From: AC-49 sp963817035
GTDB lineage: Bacteria > Actinomycetota > Thermoleophilia > Solirubrobacterales > Solirubrobacteraceae
Length of the DNA stretch: 64,000 nt
Reading direction: 5' to 3'
Assembly (NCBI GenBank): GCA_963817035.1
Contig: CAWFMM010000004.1
Location: forward strand, 2,232,001 to 2,296,000
The position numbers were made by a program, and so were the translations under genes. Positions 7,193 through 15,721 of this stretch are shown here, piece by piece; the first letter of the stretch is position 1; every line of letters begins with the position of its first letter. The notes under the pieces were generated by a model. That model had not been told where the DNA came from. It worked only from the letters and a program-made list of their open reading frames with translations, and made no database searches.

Positions 7193-7522
7193 ATGGGCGA
7201 TTGCCCACACCATCTGCTGGACGCGTTCGGCCAATGGGCGCTGGACGGAAGACCCCAACACGCGCTGGTCGACAACGGCCTCGGACTGGCCGAGTGGCCA
7301 TGGCGCGATCTGTGTGCGCATGTGCGCGGCTGCGACGAGAGCATGCCGATCGAGGTGTGCGACGCGCTTGCGCTGCCCGAGAACTCGCGCTACTCACTCG
7401 CCGCGCGACGTCTGCTGCTGAAGGCCGGCGACCCGCTGCCGTGGTCGATCCAGGCCGTCGACGCCGACGGCTACCCCTGCGGCTGGACCGGCACGCGATG
7501 GGTACGGCTGTCAGGCTCGTGA
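7193..7522 (+). CDS. Hypothetical protein, 109 residues
   Basis: A good purine-rich ribosome-binding site (GAGGAG at 7181-7186) precedes the ATG. The protein begins MGDCPHHLLDAFGQWALDG, has four Cys, and ends with an Arg/Trp-rich stretch (GYPCGWTGTRWVRLSG). Family unknown. Its TGA overlaps the next ATG (TGATG), so the two small genes are translationally coupled. Confidence 0.6.
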   Translation: MGDCPHHLLDAFGQWALDGRPQHALVDNGLGLAEWPWRDLCAHVRGCDESMPIEVCDALALPENSRYSLAARRLLLKAGDPLPWSIQAVDADGYPCGWTGTRWVRLSGS

Positions 7523-7722
7523 TGTCCTGCACCATCACGCGAGAGCACCCATCGGGCCCCCGGATCCCCTGCCCGAACGCGGACTGCCCGGGGACGTTCG
7601 CCGCCCCGGAAGCGCGCCACCGCTACGGCGACCCTCCGGCCCGCCACGCAGCCCAATGCGACGGCCCAGGAAAGCACATCGTCGAGCGCGTCGCCGACGG
7701 CCCGTGGCGCCCGGCGGCGTAG
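7522..7722 (+). CDS. Small Cys-containing hypothetical protein
   Basis: This 66-residue protein begins in a TGATG overlap with the preceding gene. CPNADCPG near residues 17-24 and later His and Cys residues (RHAAQCDGPGKH) suggest a small zinc-ribbon-like fold. Function unknown. Coupling and length suggest it works with its upstream partner. Confidence 0.5.
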   Translation: MSCTITREHPSGPRIPCPNADCPGTFAAPEARHRYGDPPARHAAQCDGPGKHIVERVADGPWRPAA

Positions 7723-7726
7723 CGCG

Positions 7727-8122
7727 TCACAACCCAAGAGCCGGGACCTCGGCCCCGAGTTGCTGCTGGAGCCCGGCCGTGTCCATGTACGTGTCCTTGC
7801 GCGCGATCAGGCCATCGCGGACCTGAAACACATCGACGCCATCGACCGCAAACGCCGCGCCGTTGGACGTACCCGAAACGACGTACTCGGTCACGACGCT
7901 CGCCTCACCGAAGTACACGGTTTTGCTCGCAAAGGCCAGGTCGGGAGCGAGAGCGAAGAGTCCGGCGATCGCTTCGCGCGTAGCCACCGCGCCGACCGCC
8001 GGCTCGCCCATCCCGTGGGTGTGGAAGACGGTGTCCTCCGTGTGCAGCGCGATGATCGCATCCGGGTCGTGAGCGGCCCATGCCGCGTGGTAGCGCATCG
8101 CCAGATCGACGTGATCGGTCAT
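7727..8122 (-). CDS. SnoaL/NTF2-like protein
   Basis: A 131-residue polyketide-cyclase-like fold. It starts MTDHVDLAMRYHAAWAAHDP, followed by HTEDTVFHTHGMGEPAVG and a C-terminal VFQVRDGLIARKDTYMDTA, the order of helix and curved sheet seen in SnoaL-like proteins. A GGAAGGA ribosome-binding site precedes the ATG. Substrate unknown. Confidence 0.75.
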   Translation of the reverse strand: MTDHVDLAMRYHAAWAAHDPDAIIALHTEDTVFHTHGMGEPAVGAVATREAIAGLFALAPDLAFASKTVYFGEASVVTEYVVSGTSNGAAFAVDGVDVFQVRDGLIARKDTYMDTAGLQQQLGAEVPALGL

Positions 8123-8263
8123 TGAGGTCCTTCCAAGGCAGTGGAGGATCGCGTCAGTCCGACTGGCGCGCGCAAACAATCGGTCCGACCGTACGCCTCG
8201 CCCGAGGGCCAGTCAAACCGGCTCGGTCACGACCGTCGCAACCGCCGATAGCCCTCCGCCCCC

Positions 8264-8366
8264 ATGACCCCAGACCCGACAACCACCGTCGAGCTGACCA
8301 TCGACGTCGGTGGCTGCGCGATTCACGCGCGCGCATGGGGCGACTCGGCGAAGGCCGCGATCACGC
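8264..8366 (+). pseudogene. Possible alpha/beta-hydrolase N-terminal fragment
   Basis: From the ATG at 8264 the frame reads TVELTIDVGGCAIHARAWGD, like the first two strands of many alpha/beta hydrolases. Beyond about residue 34 the sequence changes to a His/Arg-rich stretch with no HGxxG or nucleophile elbow. The frame stays open to 8650 without looking coding. The interval 8123-8664 holds no other gene that I can support. Confidence 0.35.
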
Positions 8367-8664
8367 GTGTGCAGCATCTTTCAGTCCATCGCTCACACCA
8401 TGGCGGGCGCGCGCACGAACCGGCGCACAACGGCCCGATGCTCACTACCTTCACTAGGCGTCAGGTCCGCTCGTTCCGTTCTCCCTGGACCGAGTGGGCT
8501 ACTGAGGCGCCGACGCCGCCGGTCACGGTGGCGAAGGCCGAGGTCCGGCGCCTCCGTGGCTACCTGCCCTGCGCGCTGCGGGGGCGCCGGGCTCGAATTG
8601 CCGTCTCAGCGGCCGTCGCGCGAGAAGTGCTGGAAGTCGGGCCCGCGTAGGTCAGAATGGACCG

Positions 8665-9039
8665 ATGTCCGCGCCCGCGAAACTTGGACCCGACTTCGCC
8701 CACGCGCTCGCCGAGAAGGACACGAGCCGGCTGCGTGATCTGCTGCACGCGCAGATCGAGTTCCGCGCCCTCACTCCACGGCGCAATTGGGAAGCAAATG
8801 ACCCCGACGCTGTGCTCGAGATCGTTTTCGGCAGTTGGTTCGATGAGTCCGACGACATCCGAACGCTCGAGAAGCTCGAGAGCGACGAGTTCGCCGACCG
8901 CCAACGTGTCGGCTACCGCTTCGCGGTGACCAATCCCGATGGCGACTTCATCGTCGAGCAACAGGCATATCTCGCCGAGCGCGACGGGCGGATCGGTTGG
9001 ATGCGCATCGTCTGCTCAGGGTTTCGCGAGGTCCCGTAG
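8665..9039 (+). CDS. SnoaL/NTF2-like hypothetical protein
   Basis: A 124-residue protein with the sequence of elements of an NTF2-like fold: helix FAHALAEKDTSRLRDLL, strand IEFRALTP, then YRFAVTNPDGDFIVEQQAYL and DGRIGWMRIVCSG. The final strand with GRI.WMR.VCSG is common in this group. Its 3' end abuts a methyltransferase relic on the opposite strand. Confidence 0.7.
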   Translation: MSAPAKLGPDFAHALAEKDTSRLRDLLHAQIEFRALTPRRNWEANDPDAVLEIVFGSWFDESDDIRTLEKLESDEFADRQRVGYRFAVTNPDGDFIVEQQAYLAERDGRIGWMRIVCSGFREVP

Positions 9040-9216
9040 CCGGCTGGCGACCGCCCACGCGCGGACGCCGGCCTCGGCGTCGTTCATGAAGTTCACGACG
9101 AGCTGCTACACCACCGCGTCGAACGTCGCATCGACGAACGGCAGCGCCTCGGCCGGCCCGACGACGACCTCGACCCCTGGCCGTCGGGCCGCGCATCCGG
9201 CGTCGCAACCGAGGCT
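9040..9216 (-). pseudogene. Methyltransferase relic with in-frame TAG
   Basis: Reading the minus strand from about 9216 gives GVEVVVGPAEALPFVDATFD followed by AVV, a TAG at 9108-9106, and then QLVVNFMNDAEAGVRAWAVA in the same frame. This matches the central motif of class I SAM methyltransferases (G.AE.LPF.D..FD.V.SQLV.NFM.D). The SAM-binding N-terminus and the C-terminal half are missing, so it is a deleted and nonsense-mutated fragment. Confidence 0.65.
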
Positions 9217-9247
9217 ACCCCGCCCCGGCGCGAGTAGCCTCCGACCC

Positions 9248-10156
9248 GTGACCGACGCCCCCCCGCCCACGCGCAGCGCGACGCTGATGGCACGGCTCGG
9301 GGCGTTCATCGATGCGGTGCGCGACGGCGACGAGGCGATGGTCGAGGAGCTCGTCATGCGGCTCAGCGGCTCGCGGCGCCTGCTCGCTCCGCTCGCGTTC
9401 GTGGTCGGCGGTTTCGCGATGCTGTTCAACGGGCTCAAGCTGTTGGTCTCGAACTGGCGGCTGATGGTCGTGCAGATCCTGCCGGCGATGTGGATCTGGC
9501 TCGCGACGTACGACCTCAAGGCCCACGCGCTGCACGGCAAGTCGATCCACGTCCTGCGCGGCCCGATCCTGATTCCGCTCGCGGCCGTGGTCATCGGGAT
9601 CACGATGGCCTGCTTCTTCCTCAACGCGGTGTTCGGGTTCGCAGTCGTCCAGGAGCGCGACGGCCCGCCCCAGGTGCGGCCCGCGGTCGCGCAGGCGCGC
9701 ACACACCTGAAGCCGATCCTCTGGTCGGGCGCGATCGTCGGGATCGCGCTCGCCTTCGCGACGCTGATCGTGACCCGCTGGGGCCGACCGTGGTTCGGGA
9801 TCTCGCTCAGCATCGTTGTCGGGGTGCTGATGGTCTCCTACGTCGCCGTGCCGGCGCGGCTGATCGGCGTGAAGTCGACCGCGTCGCGCCGTGACAAGTT
9901 GACCTCGAGCGCCGTCGGAGGAGCGCTCGGCGCCGTCGTCTGCACACCGCCCTACGTGCTCGCGCGGATCGGCATCCTGATGCTCGGATCGAAGGTCCTG
10001 TTCATTCCCGGCATCATCGTGCTCACGATCGGCGTCACGCTGCAGGCCGGCGCGACCGGTGCGGTCAGGACGGTCAAGATGAGCGCCAAGCTGGTCGGCG
10101 GCGACAAGCCGAAGAGCGAGACGACGCCCGCCGCCCCGCCGACCGAGACCGCCTGA
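9248..10156 (+). CDS. Polytopic membrane protein of unknown function
   Basis: A 302-residue protein with a cytoplasmic N-terminal segment (AFIDAVRDGDEAMVEELVMR) and about seven hydrophobic helices from residue 50 to 280, ending in a Pro/Thr/Lys tail. Polar loops contain HALHGKSIHVLRGP and QERDGPPQVRPAVAQAR. I recognise no transporter signature. GTG at 9248 is the likely start; an ATG at 9287 is possible. Confidence 0.7.
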   Translation: MTDAPPPTRSATLMARLGAFIDAVRDGDEAMVEELVMRLSGSRRLLAPLAFVVGGFAMLFNGLKLLVSNWRLMVVQILPAMWIWLATYDLKAHALHGKSIHVLRGPILIPLAAVVIGITMACFFLNAVFGFAVVQERDGPPQVRPAVAQARTHLKPILWSGAIVGIALAFATLIVTRWGRPWFGISLSIVVGVLMVSYVAVPARLIGVKSTASRRDKLTSSAVGGALGAVVCTPPYVLARIGILMLGSKVLFIPGIIVLTIGVTLQAGATGAVRTVKMSAKLVGGDKPKSETTPAAPPTETA

Positions 10157-10157
10157 C

Positions 10158-10472
10158 CTACGCCGCCGGGCCCTCGAGCTCCAACACGTCGAACGACCAC
10201 AGCTCGCTCGCCGTCCCGACCGGACCGCCGGTGCGGTGCTGCGCGTGGCCCGCGGCGAAGTCCGGGCCGTTGAGCCACGCCTGGAAGTCCTCCTCGCTGC
10301 GCCAGCGCGTGAGCACGAGGCAGATCTCGCGATCGTCGTTGGGACGCAGCAACTCGAAGGCCTCGAAGCCCTCGGCGCTGGAGACCTTCCCAGCGCGGGT
10401 GGCGAAGCGGTGCTCGAAGTCCGCGAAGCGCTCCTTCGGGACGGTGATGGCATTGATCTTGACGACGCTCAT
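10158..10472 (-). CDS. MhuD-like haem-degrading monooxygenase (ABM fold)
   Basis: This 104-residue protein starts MSVVKINAITVPKERFADFE, very like mycobacterial MhuD. Asn7 and Trp66 occupy the positions of MhuD catalytic residues. The proximal His appears as His76 in DFAAGHAQHR, where MhuD has His75. Known family enzymes open haem to release iron. The 3' end lies one base from the convergent membrane-protein gene. General ABM quinol monooxygenase activity is the alternative. Confidence 0.8.
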   Translation of the reverse strand: MSVVKINAITVPKERFADFEHRFATRAGKVSSAEGFEAFELLRPNDDREICLVLTRWRSEEDFQAWLNGPDFAAGHAQHRTGGPVGTASELWSFDVLELEGPAA

Positions 10473-10512
10473 GGTCGGCGATCCTATGGGGCGCCCGGGT
10501 AGGGTGCGTGCG

Positions 10513-12525
10513 ATGACGGCTCGTCATCGCGCCCGTCGTGTCGCCGTCGCCGGTGCGCTGGCCGCTTCCCTCGGGCTCGTGACCGCCGCCGCTGCGCCCG
10601 CAGGGACCTTCTACGTCGACGGCACCGTCGCCGCTTCGGACGACTGCCTGTCGCCCGCGAAGGCGTGCAAGACGCTTGCCGCCGTGATCCCCAAGGAGCG
10701 CGGCACCGGCGAGGCCGACACGGTCAACATGGCGGCCGGCGTCTACACCGAGACGCTCCTGCTGAACAGCGCCCTCGACGGCGGGCTGAGGATCGTCGGC
10801 GCGGGCTCAGGCCCAGATCCCGCCACGAACACGCTGATCGAGAACGTCAGTGGGCCGGGCCCGACGATTGAGGCCGACGCACCGGACGGCAGCCTCGCGC
10901 TGCGGTCGTTGCGGATCGTCGCCGCCGGCATCCAGGCCGGGCTCATCGCAACCGGCACGCCGGTCACCATCGGCCGCGGCGACGGCCCGGTCGTCGTCGA
11001 CATGCAGCCCGCATCCAACAGCAGCCCCGCCCTTGCACTGACCGTGACCGGCCCGACCCCCTCGACCCTCGATCACGTCACGGTGACCGGGGACTGGACC
11101 GGCAACGCATTGTCGACCGTCGGCAACGTGACCGTGGTCGACAGCCGGCTGACCACGAGCGCAACCTCGACCGCGTACGTCGCGACCCTCGCCGACCCGG
11201 GCGCCGTGTTCTTCCAGCGCTCGATTATCAGGTCCGCCAATCCGGCCGATCCCAACTACGTCGTGCGCGGCCAAGACGTCGACGTGGCGTTCGACTCGTC
11301 CGAGGTCCTCGGCGGGACGGGGGTGTCCACGGGTTCGTCGACGCCCGGGCGCGTGCTGGTAATCCTCAACTCGACGATCGATGCCGGCGTGCTGGGGAGT
11401 CGCGACCTCTCGACGGGTGTGAGCGTCCACGCAGGCCTTCTCACGGCGACGATGGAGGCGGCGATCGACGGGTCGATCGTGCTCGAGTCACTCGCGGCGA
11501 CCCACGGCACCGACGACGCGAACATCACGTGCGATGACAGCGAGGTCCCGCTGACCACGCAGGCCCGCACCTCGTCGCTGGGCAACATCGCCTGCGCAGC
11601 GGCCAACCACAACGTGTTCACCTCGTCGCTCGACGCGCTGTTCGCCAATCCCGCCCCCGAGTACACGCTGAGCGCGAGCTCGACCGCAGTCGATGCGGTA
11701 CGTCACACGACGACCGCGCTCCCCGCAGGCCTGACCGCATCGACGACCGACGTCCTCGGCGCGCCGCGCGCCGTCAACGGGTCGGGCGTCTGCGGTGGCG
11801 CGGCGGTGGCGGACCGCGGCGCGCGCGAGCTGCAAGGCCACGACGGGACGCCGTCCGCCGCGATCACTGCCCCGACGAGCGCGGTCCAGGGCACGTCGGT
11901 CGCATTCGACGCCGGTCCGGCGGCGCCGGCGACGACGTACCTCTGGGAGTTCTCCGACGGCGGGACCGGCGTCGGCCCGAGCATCACCCACATCTTCTCC
12001 GCCATCGGGCCGGCGACCGCGAAACTGACTGCGACCAGCGCCGGGGTCTGCTCCAACACCGCCACGGTGGCCCTGACGATCACGGCGCTTGGCAAGGGCT
12101 TGGCGCCGGAGATCACCGGCCTGTCGCTGACGCCGAGTGCGTTCTTCGCCAAGCCGTCGGGTCCGACCGTCACGACCGCCAAGGCCAAGAAGCGCAAGAA
12201 GACCTACGGAACGGTGGTCAAGTACACGGGGACCGCGACCGCGACGACGACCTTCACCGTGCTGCTGCGAAAGCGCGGTCGCAAACACGGCAAGATCTGC
12301 GCCAAGCCCGGCAGGACCAACCGGCACGGCGCGGCCTGCACCTATTACAGCCGCGTCGGCAGCTTCACCCACGCCGACGCCACCGCCGGACCGATCCACT
12401 TCCGCTTCATGGGCCGCGTCACCGGCCGCACCCTCCAGCCCGGCAGCTACCGCCTGCAGGCAGTCCCCCGCAACAGCATCGGCATCGGAAAGGCCGTCGC
12501 CACGTCCTTCACGATCAAACGCTGA
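10513..12525 (+). CDS. Secreted beta-helix/PKD-domain protein with basic C-terminal domain
   Basis: A 670-residue protein. A signal peptide (about 1-33, cleavage near APAG) is followed by FYVDGTVAASDDCLSPAKAC, typical of right-handed beta-helix proteins, and repetitive strand-rich sequence to about 430. A PKD domain follows near 450-530 (TTYLWEFSDGGTGVGPSITH) and then a Lys/Arg-rich beta domain ending GSYRLQAVPRNSIGIGKAV. Similar tails are frequent in Solirubrobacterales exported proteins. It probably acts at the cell surface as an adhesin or polysaccharide-binding protein; the activity is unknown. Confidence 0.8.
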   Translation: MTARHRARRVAVAGALAASLGLVTAAAAPAGTFYVDGTVAASDDCLSPAKACKTLAAVIPKERGTGEADTVNMAAGVYTETLLLNSALDGGLRIVGAGSGPDPATNTLIENVSGPGPTIEADAPDGSLALRSLRIVAAGIQAGLIATGTPVTIGRGDGPVVVDMQPASNSSPALALTVTGPTPSTLDHVTVTGDWTGNALSTVGNVTVVDSRLTTSATSTAYVATLADPGAVFFQRSIIRSANPADPNYVVRGQDVDVAFDSSEVLGGTGVSTGSSTPGRVLVILNSTIDAGVLGSRDLSTGVSVHAGLLTATMEAAIDGSIVLESLAATHGTDDANITCDDSEVPLTTQARTSSLGNIACAAANHNVFTSSLDALFANPAPEYTLSASSTAVDAVRHTTTALPAGLTASTTDVLGAPRAVNGSGVCGGAAVADRGARELQGHDGTPSAAITAPTSAVQGTSVAFDAGPAAPATTYLWEFSDGGTGVGPSITHIFSAIGPATAKLTATSAGVCSNTATVALTITALGKGLAPEITGLSLTPSAFFAKPSGPTVTTAKAKKRKKTYGTVVKYTGTATATTTFTVLLRKRGRKHGKICAKPGRTNRHGAACTYYSRVGSFTHADATAGPIHFRFMGRVTGRTLQPGSYRLQAVPRNSIGIGKAVATSFTIKR

Positions 12526-12569
12526 CGTAGCGGCTCAGAGGCGGCGGGGCGCGAGCTACGATCCGTCAC

Positions 12570-12977
12570 ATGCCGGTGCTCCAACGCGTCAGCTCGCTGC
12601 TCGATCGCCTGGACGACCGCTCCGCCGACGACACGCTGAGGGACGCGCGCGAAGCGCTTGCCTACTGGCGCCGGCGCGAGTCGAAGCTGGCGTGGCATCA
12701 GCGCGCGGCGCGGGCTGAGGCACGCGACCACATCGCCCGCTGGCACGGCCACGTGCAGCGCGCCCAGCTCGAACGCTTCGGCCTCGCGCCCCATCACCCG
12801 CTTGCCCCGCTCGTCGGGGCCCTTGGACTGCCCGGCCGCGAGCTCGTCCAGCGAGTCGGGACGCTCGCGTCGGCCACCAGCCCGGTCCGCTGGCTGCGCC
12901 GGATCCTCGTGGCGGCAACCGTCGTCACGGCGGTCGCGTTCCTCGCGATCGCGCTGCTCGTCACCCAGCTCTTCTAG
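12570..12977 (+). CDS. Hypothetical tail-anchored membrane protein
   Basis: A 135-residue protein. Residues 1-70 are charged, helical and rich in Arg, Glu and Trp (AREALAYWRRRESKLAWHQR); residues about 110-133 form one transmembrane helix (ILVAATVVTAVAFLAIALLV). It looks like a cytoplasmic coiled segment anchored by its C-terminus. Function unknown. Confidence 0.6.
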   Translation: MPVLQRVSSLLDRLDDRSADDTLRDAREALAYWRRRESKLAWHQRAARAEARDHIARWHGHVQRAQLERFGLAPHHPLAPLVGALGLPGRELVQRVGTLASATSPVRWLRRILVAATVVTAVAFLAIALLVTQLF

Positions 12978-12984
12978 TGGGCCA

Positions 12985-14118
12985 CTAGGTTCCGAACCAG
13001 CGGGCGCGGCGACTCGAGCCGAAGTGGTCCTTCTCGGCGACGAGCTCGACCGACGGCTCGTTGTAGACCCCGGTGCGCTCCGGCCCCGAGAGGAAGTCGA
13101 TGTCGACGCGCCCGACCCTGCCGTGGCCGAACTCGATGTAGCACGAGCCCTGGCCCTTGTAGGGCCCCGGCGTGTCGGCGTCGCCAAGGTCAGCAATCAG
13201 CGCCTGGGCGACGATCCGCGCGGCGCCCTCGGCGAACACGCCGGCCTTCGGCACGCCGACCGTCGCGACGTCTCCGAACGCGTAGACGCCGGGAAACTGC
13301 GATCGCAGCGTGTACGAGTCGACCGGGATGTAGCCGTCTTCGGTCATGCCGCTGGCGATGACCACGTCGGGCGCGCGGTGGTTGGGCACGCCGAGGAAGA
13401 GATCGAAGGCGAGCTCACGGTCGTCATCGAGGATCGCGACGCTGCGGGCCGGGTCGATCGAGGTCACTCGGCGCCCCGTGATCAGCTCGATGTCACGCTC
13501 CTTGAACGCCGCGGACAGCGCGGCGGAGGTCTCCGGCGACGGCGGCACGGGCGACGGCAGCGGGATCACGAACGAGATCTGACAGGCGTCGCGGACGCCC
13601 CGCTCGACGAGTTCGTCGTGGAGCAGCAGCGCGCACTCGCTCGGCGCGGGCGGGCACTTGAACGGGGCGCCGCACACGCCGATCACCGCGTGGCCCGCGG
13701 AGAACGTCGGGATGATTGAGGCGAGCCGTTGCGCACCGGCCGTTGAGTAGAACTCGTTGCCGCCCTCGGCGAGGCCGGGCGTCGCGGCCATGTCGTAGTC
13801 GGCGCCGAGCGCGATCACGAGCACGTCGGCCTCGTGGACGCCGGCGTCGGTCGTCACGCGCTTGGCCTCGGGATCGATTGCGGTGATCGTCTCGCGCAGC
13901 ACGCGGACCCCCGGCTTGGCGATATCGGCGTAGGGCAGGCGGACCTCGTCGAGCGTTGTACGACCGAACATCACGTCGAGCTTCGAGAAGCCGAAGACGA
14001 ACGCGTCGCTCTTGTCGATCAGCGTCACGTCGGCGGCGTCGCCGAGCGACTCCGAGAGCATCGTGCAGAGTTCGAGACCGCCGAACCCGGCACCGAGAAC
14101 GAGTACGGAACGATTCAT
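12985..14118 (-). CDS. FAD-dependent NAD(P)/quinone oxidoreductase, sulfide:quinone reductase-like
   Basis: A 377-residue two-dinucleotide-binding-domain flavoprotein. The N-terminal FAD motif is VLVLGAGFGGLELC (residues 5-18), and the late FAD motif is GVYAFGDVA. GVCGAPFKCPPAPSE near 160-175 resembles the Cys region of sulfide:quinone reductases and flavocytochrome c sulfide dehydrogenase flavoproteins. Only one clear redox Cys pair is visible, so SQR versus type II NADH dehydrogenase remains open. It diverges from dinB across 53 bases. Confidence 0.75.
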   Translation of the reverse strand: MNRSVLVLGAGFGGLELCTMLSESLGDAADVTLIDKSDAFVFGFSKLDVMFGRTTLDEVRLPYADIAKPGVRVLRETITAIDPEAKRVTTDAGVHEADVLVIALGADYDMAATPGLAEGGNEFYSTAGAQRLASIIPTFSAGHAVIGVCGAPFKCPPAPSECALLLHDELVERGVRDACQISFVIPLPSPVPPSPETSAALSAAFKERDIELITGRRVTSIDPARSVAILDDDRELAFDLFLGVPNHRAPDVVIASGMTEDGYIPVDSYTLRSQFPGVYAFGDVATVGVPKAGVFAEGAARIVAQALIADLGDADTPGPYKGQGSCYIEFGHGRVGRVDIDFLSGPERTGVYNEPSVELVAEKDHFGSSRRARWFGT

Positions 14119-14158
14119 GGTGCGAGCATATCCGGCATTCGGAGGGTAGACGCCTGTG

Positions 14159-14172
14159 CGAACATACGTTCG
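14159..14172. promoter_or_regulatory. LexA (SOS) box on dinB
   Basis: CGAAC-ATAC-GTTCG matches the Gram-positive/actinobacterial LexA consensus CGAAC-N4-GTTCG without mismatch. It overlaps the first base of the dinB GTG, where bound LexA would block transcription or require a leaderless start. It is the only such site seen in the window. Confidence 0.85.
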
Positions 14173-15362
14173 TGCCCGGCGCCGCCACCATCCTCCACGC
14201 GGACCTTGACGCGTTCTTCGCGTCGGTCGAGCAGCGCGACGACGTTTCGTTGCGCGGGCGGGCGGTGATCGTCGGCGGCGGGGTCGTGCTGTCATCGTCG
14301 TATGAGGCGCGCGCGTGCGGGGTGCGAACGGCGATGGGCGGTCGTCGCGCACGGCAGCTGTGCCCACACGCGATCGTCGTTTCGCCGCGGATGTCGGCCT
14401 ACTCGGAGGCGAGCAGGTCGGTATTCGCAGTTTTCGAGGACACGTCGCCAGTCGTCGAGGGCCTGTCGATCGACGAGGCGTTTCTCGATGTGCGCGGGAT
14501 GGAGCGGATCGCCGGGACGCCGCTTCAGATCGCGGGGCGGCTGCGGCACCGGGTGCTCGAGGAGGTCGGGCTGCCGATCACCGTCGGAATCGCGCGGACG
14601 AAGTTCCTCGCCAAGGTCGCGAGCGGGGTCGCGAAGCCCGACGGACTGCTGCTCGTCGAGCCCGACCGCGAGCTGGCGTTCCTGCACCCTTTGGCGGTCG
14701 AACACCTGTGGGGCGTCGGGGCGGTGACGGCGAAGAAGCTCCACGACCGCGGGATCCGGACGGTCGGAGAGCTGGCGGCGCTGACCGAGGCGGCGGCGGT
14801 CGAGATCCTCGGGCGCGGGACGGGGCGCCACGTCTACGCGCTTGCGCACAACCGCGACCCGCGCCGCGTGCGGGTCGGGCGCCGGCGTCGCTCGATGGGT
14901 GCGCAGCGCGCGCTCGGGCGCCGGCGGCGGTCGGCCGGCGAGCTCGACAGCTTCGTCATCGCGCTGGTCGACCGCCTGGCGCGGCGGCTGCGGGGCGCCA
15001 ACCGCGTCTGCCGCACGGTCGTCCTGCGGCTGCGCTTCGACGACCACTCGCGCGCGACGCGCTCGCACACGATGCGCGAGCCGACCGCCCACACCCACGC
15101 GATCCTCGCCGCTGCCCGCGACCTGCTCGTGGCCGCGATGCCGGTGATCCAGGCGCAGGGCATCACGCTGATCGGCATCGCCCTGATGAACCTCCAGGAC
15201 GACGACGCCGTCCAGCTCGAGCTCCCCCTCGACGCTTACCGCCCCGCCGCGCTCGACGCCGCCGTCGACGAGGTCCGCGACCGCTACGGCTCCGCCGCCA
15301 TCACCCGCGCGGTCCTGCTTCACCGCGATCCGGGCACGATCGCGCCGCTGCTGCCGGATTGA
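14172..15362 (+). CDS. dinB: DNA polymerase IV (Y-family translesion polymerase)
   Basis: A 396-residue DinB polymerase. The palm begins ILHADLDAFFASVEQRD (Asp11), SIDEAFLDV lies near 98-106 and GIARTKFLAKVASGVAKPDG follows. Helix-hairpin-helix and little-finger regions complete the family length. QLELPL near the C-terminus fits the beta-clamp-binding consensus. The GTG at 14172 places conserved residues correctly but lacks a nearby Shine-Dalgarno (GGAGG lies 27 bases upstream). A LexA box at the start indicates DNA-damage induction. Confidence 0.93.
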   Translation: MPGAATILHADLDAFFASVEQRDDVSLRGRAVIVGGGVVLSSSYEARACGVRTAMGGRRARQLCPHAIVVSPRMSAYSEASRSVFAVFEDTSPVVEGLSIDEAFLDVRGMERIAGTPLQIAGRLRHRVLEEVGLPITVGIARTKFLAKVASGVAKPDGLLLVEPDRELAFLHPLAVEHLWGVGAVTAKKLHDRGIRTVGELAALTEAAAVEILGRGTGRHVYALAHNRDPRRVRVGRRRRSMGAQRALGRRRRSAGELDSFVIALVDRLARRLRGANRVCRTVVLRLRFDDHSRATRSHTMREPTAHTHAILAAARDLLVAAMPVIQAQGITLIGIALMNLQDDDAVQLELPLDAYRPAALDAAVDEVRDRYGSAAITRAVLLHRDPGTIAPLLPD

Positions 15363-15412
15363 CGTGGTCGAGCGCGAACCGCGCAACCTCCCGGACGACG
15401 CCGTGACCATAG

Positions 15413-15485
15413 AAGGGGTCAGACCCCTTGAGTGGTGTCGACTGAGATTTGTTGAGTCGGACGATGAAAGGGGGTCTGCCCCCTT
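15413..15485. repeat. Pair of GGGGTC-type palindromes (REP-like)
   Basis: AAGGGGTC-A-GACCCCTT (15413-15429) and AAGGGGG-TCTG-CCCCCTT (15468-15485) are two perfect hairpins 38 bases apart in the gap after dinB. The shared AAGGGGTC/GACCCCTT core recalls dispersed extragenic palindromes that are often associated with REP-type Y1 transposases. They may also terminate dinB transcription. No transposase is in this window. Confidence 0.7.
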
Positions 15486-15526
15486 CACGTGGCGGCGCCG
15501 CTCGCGCCCAGGAGTACGCTGAAGCG

Positions 15527-15721
15527 ATGTCTCCGATTCCCGGTGAGCCGCTTGAGCCCAAGCCCGCGGAGCTGACGACCAAGGATGGGCGGAAGTTCAA
15601 GATCAAGGTGCCGGGCCTCGCGCCGCCGCTGAACCCGAAAGCGACGACCGAGCGCGGCAGCCCGGAACCGCCGCGCGACGATCCGCGGCCGCCGGTCAAC
15701 CCGCACCACGCCGGCTTCTAG
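15527..15721 (+). CDS. Small Pro-rich hypothetical protein
   Basis: A 64-residue ORF with AGGAG about 13 bases before the ATG. The middle (AELTTKDGRKFKIKVPGLAP) is followed by a Pro/Arg-rich disordered tail. Codon bias supports translation; no family recognised. Its end overlaps the convergent DUF3891 gene by 4 bases. Confidence 0.5.
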   Translation: MSPIPGEPLEPKPAELTTKDGRKFKIKVPGLAPPLNPKATTERGSPEPPRDDPRPPVNPHHAGF

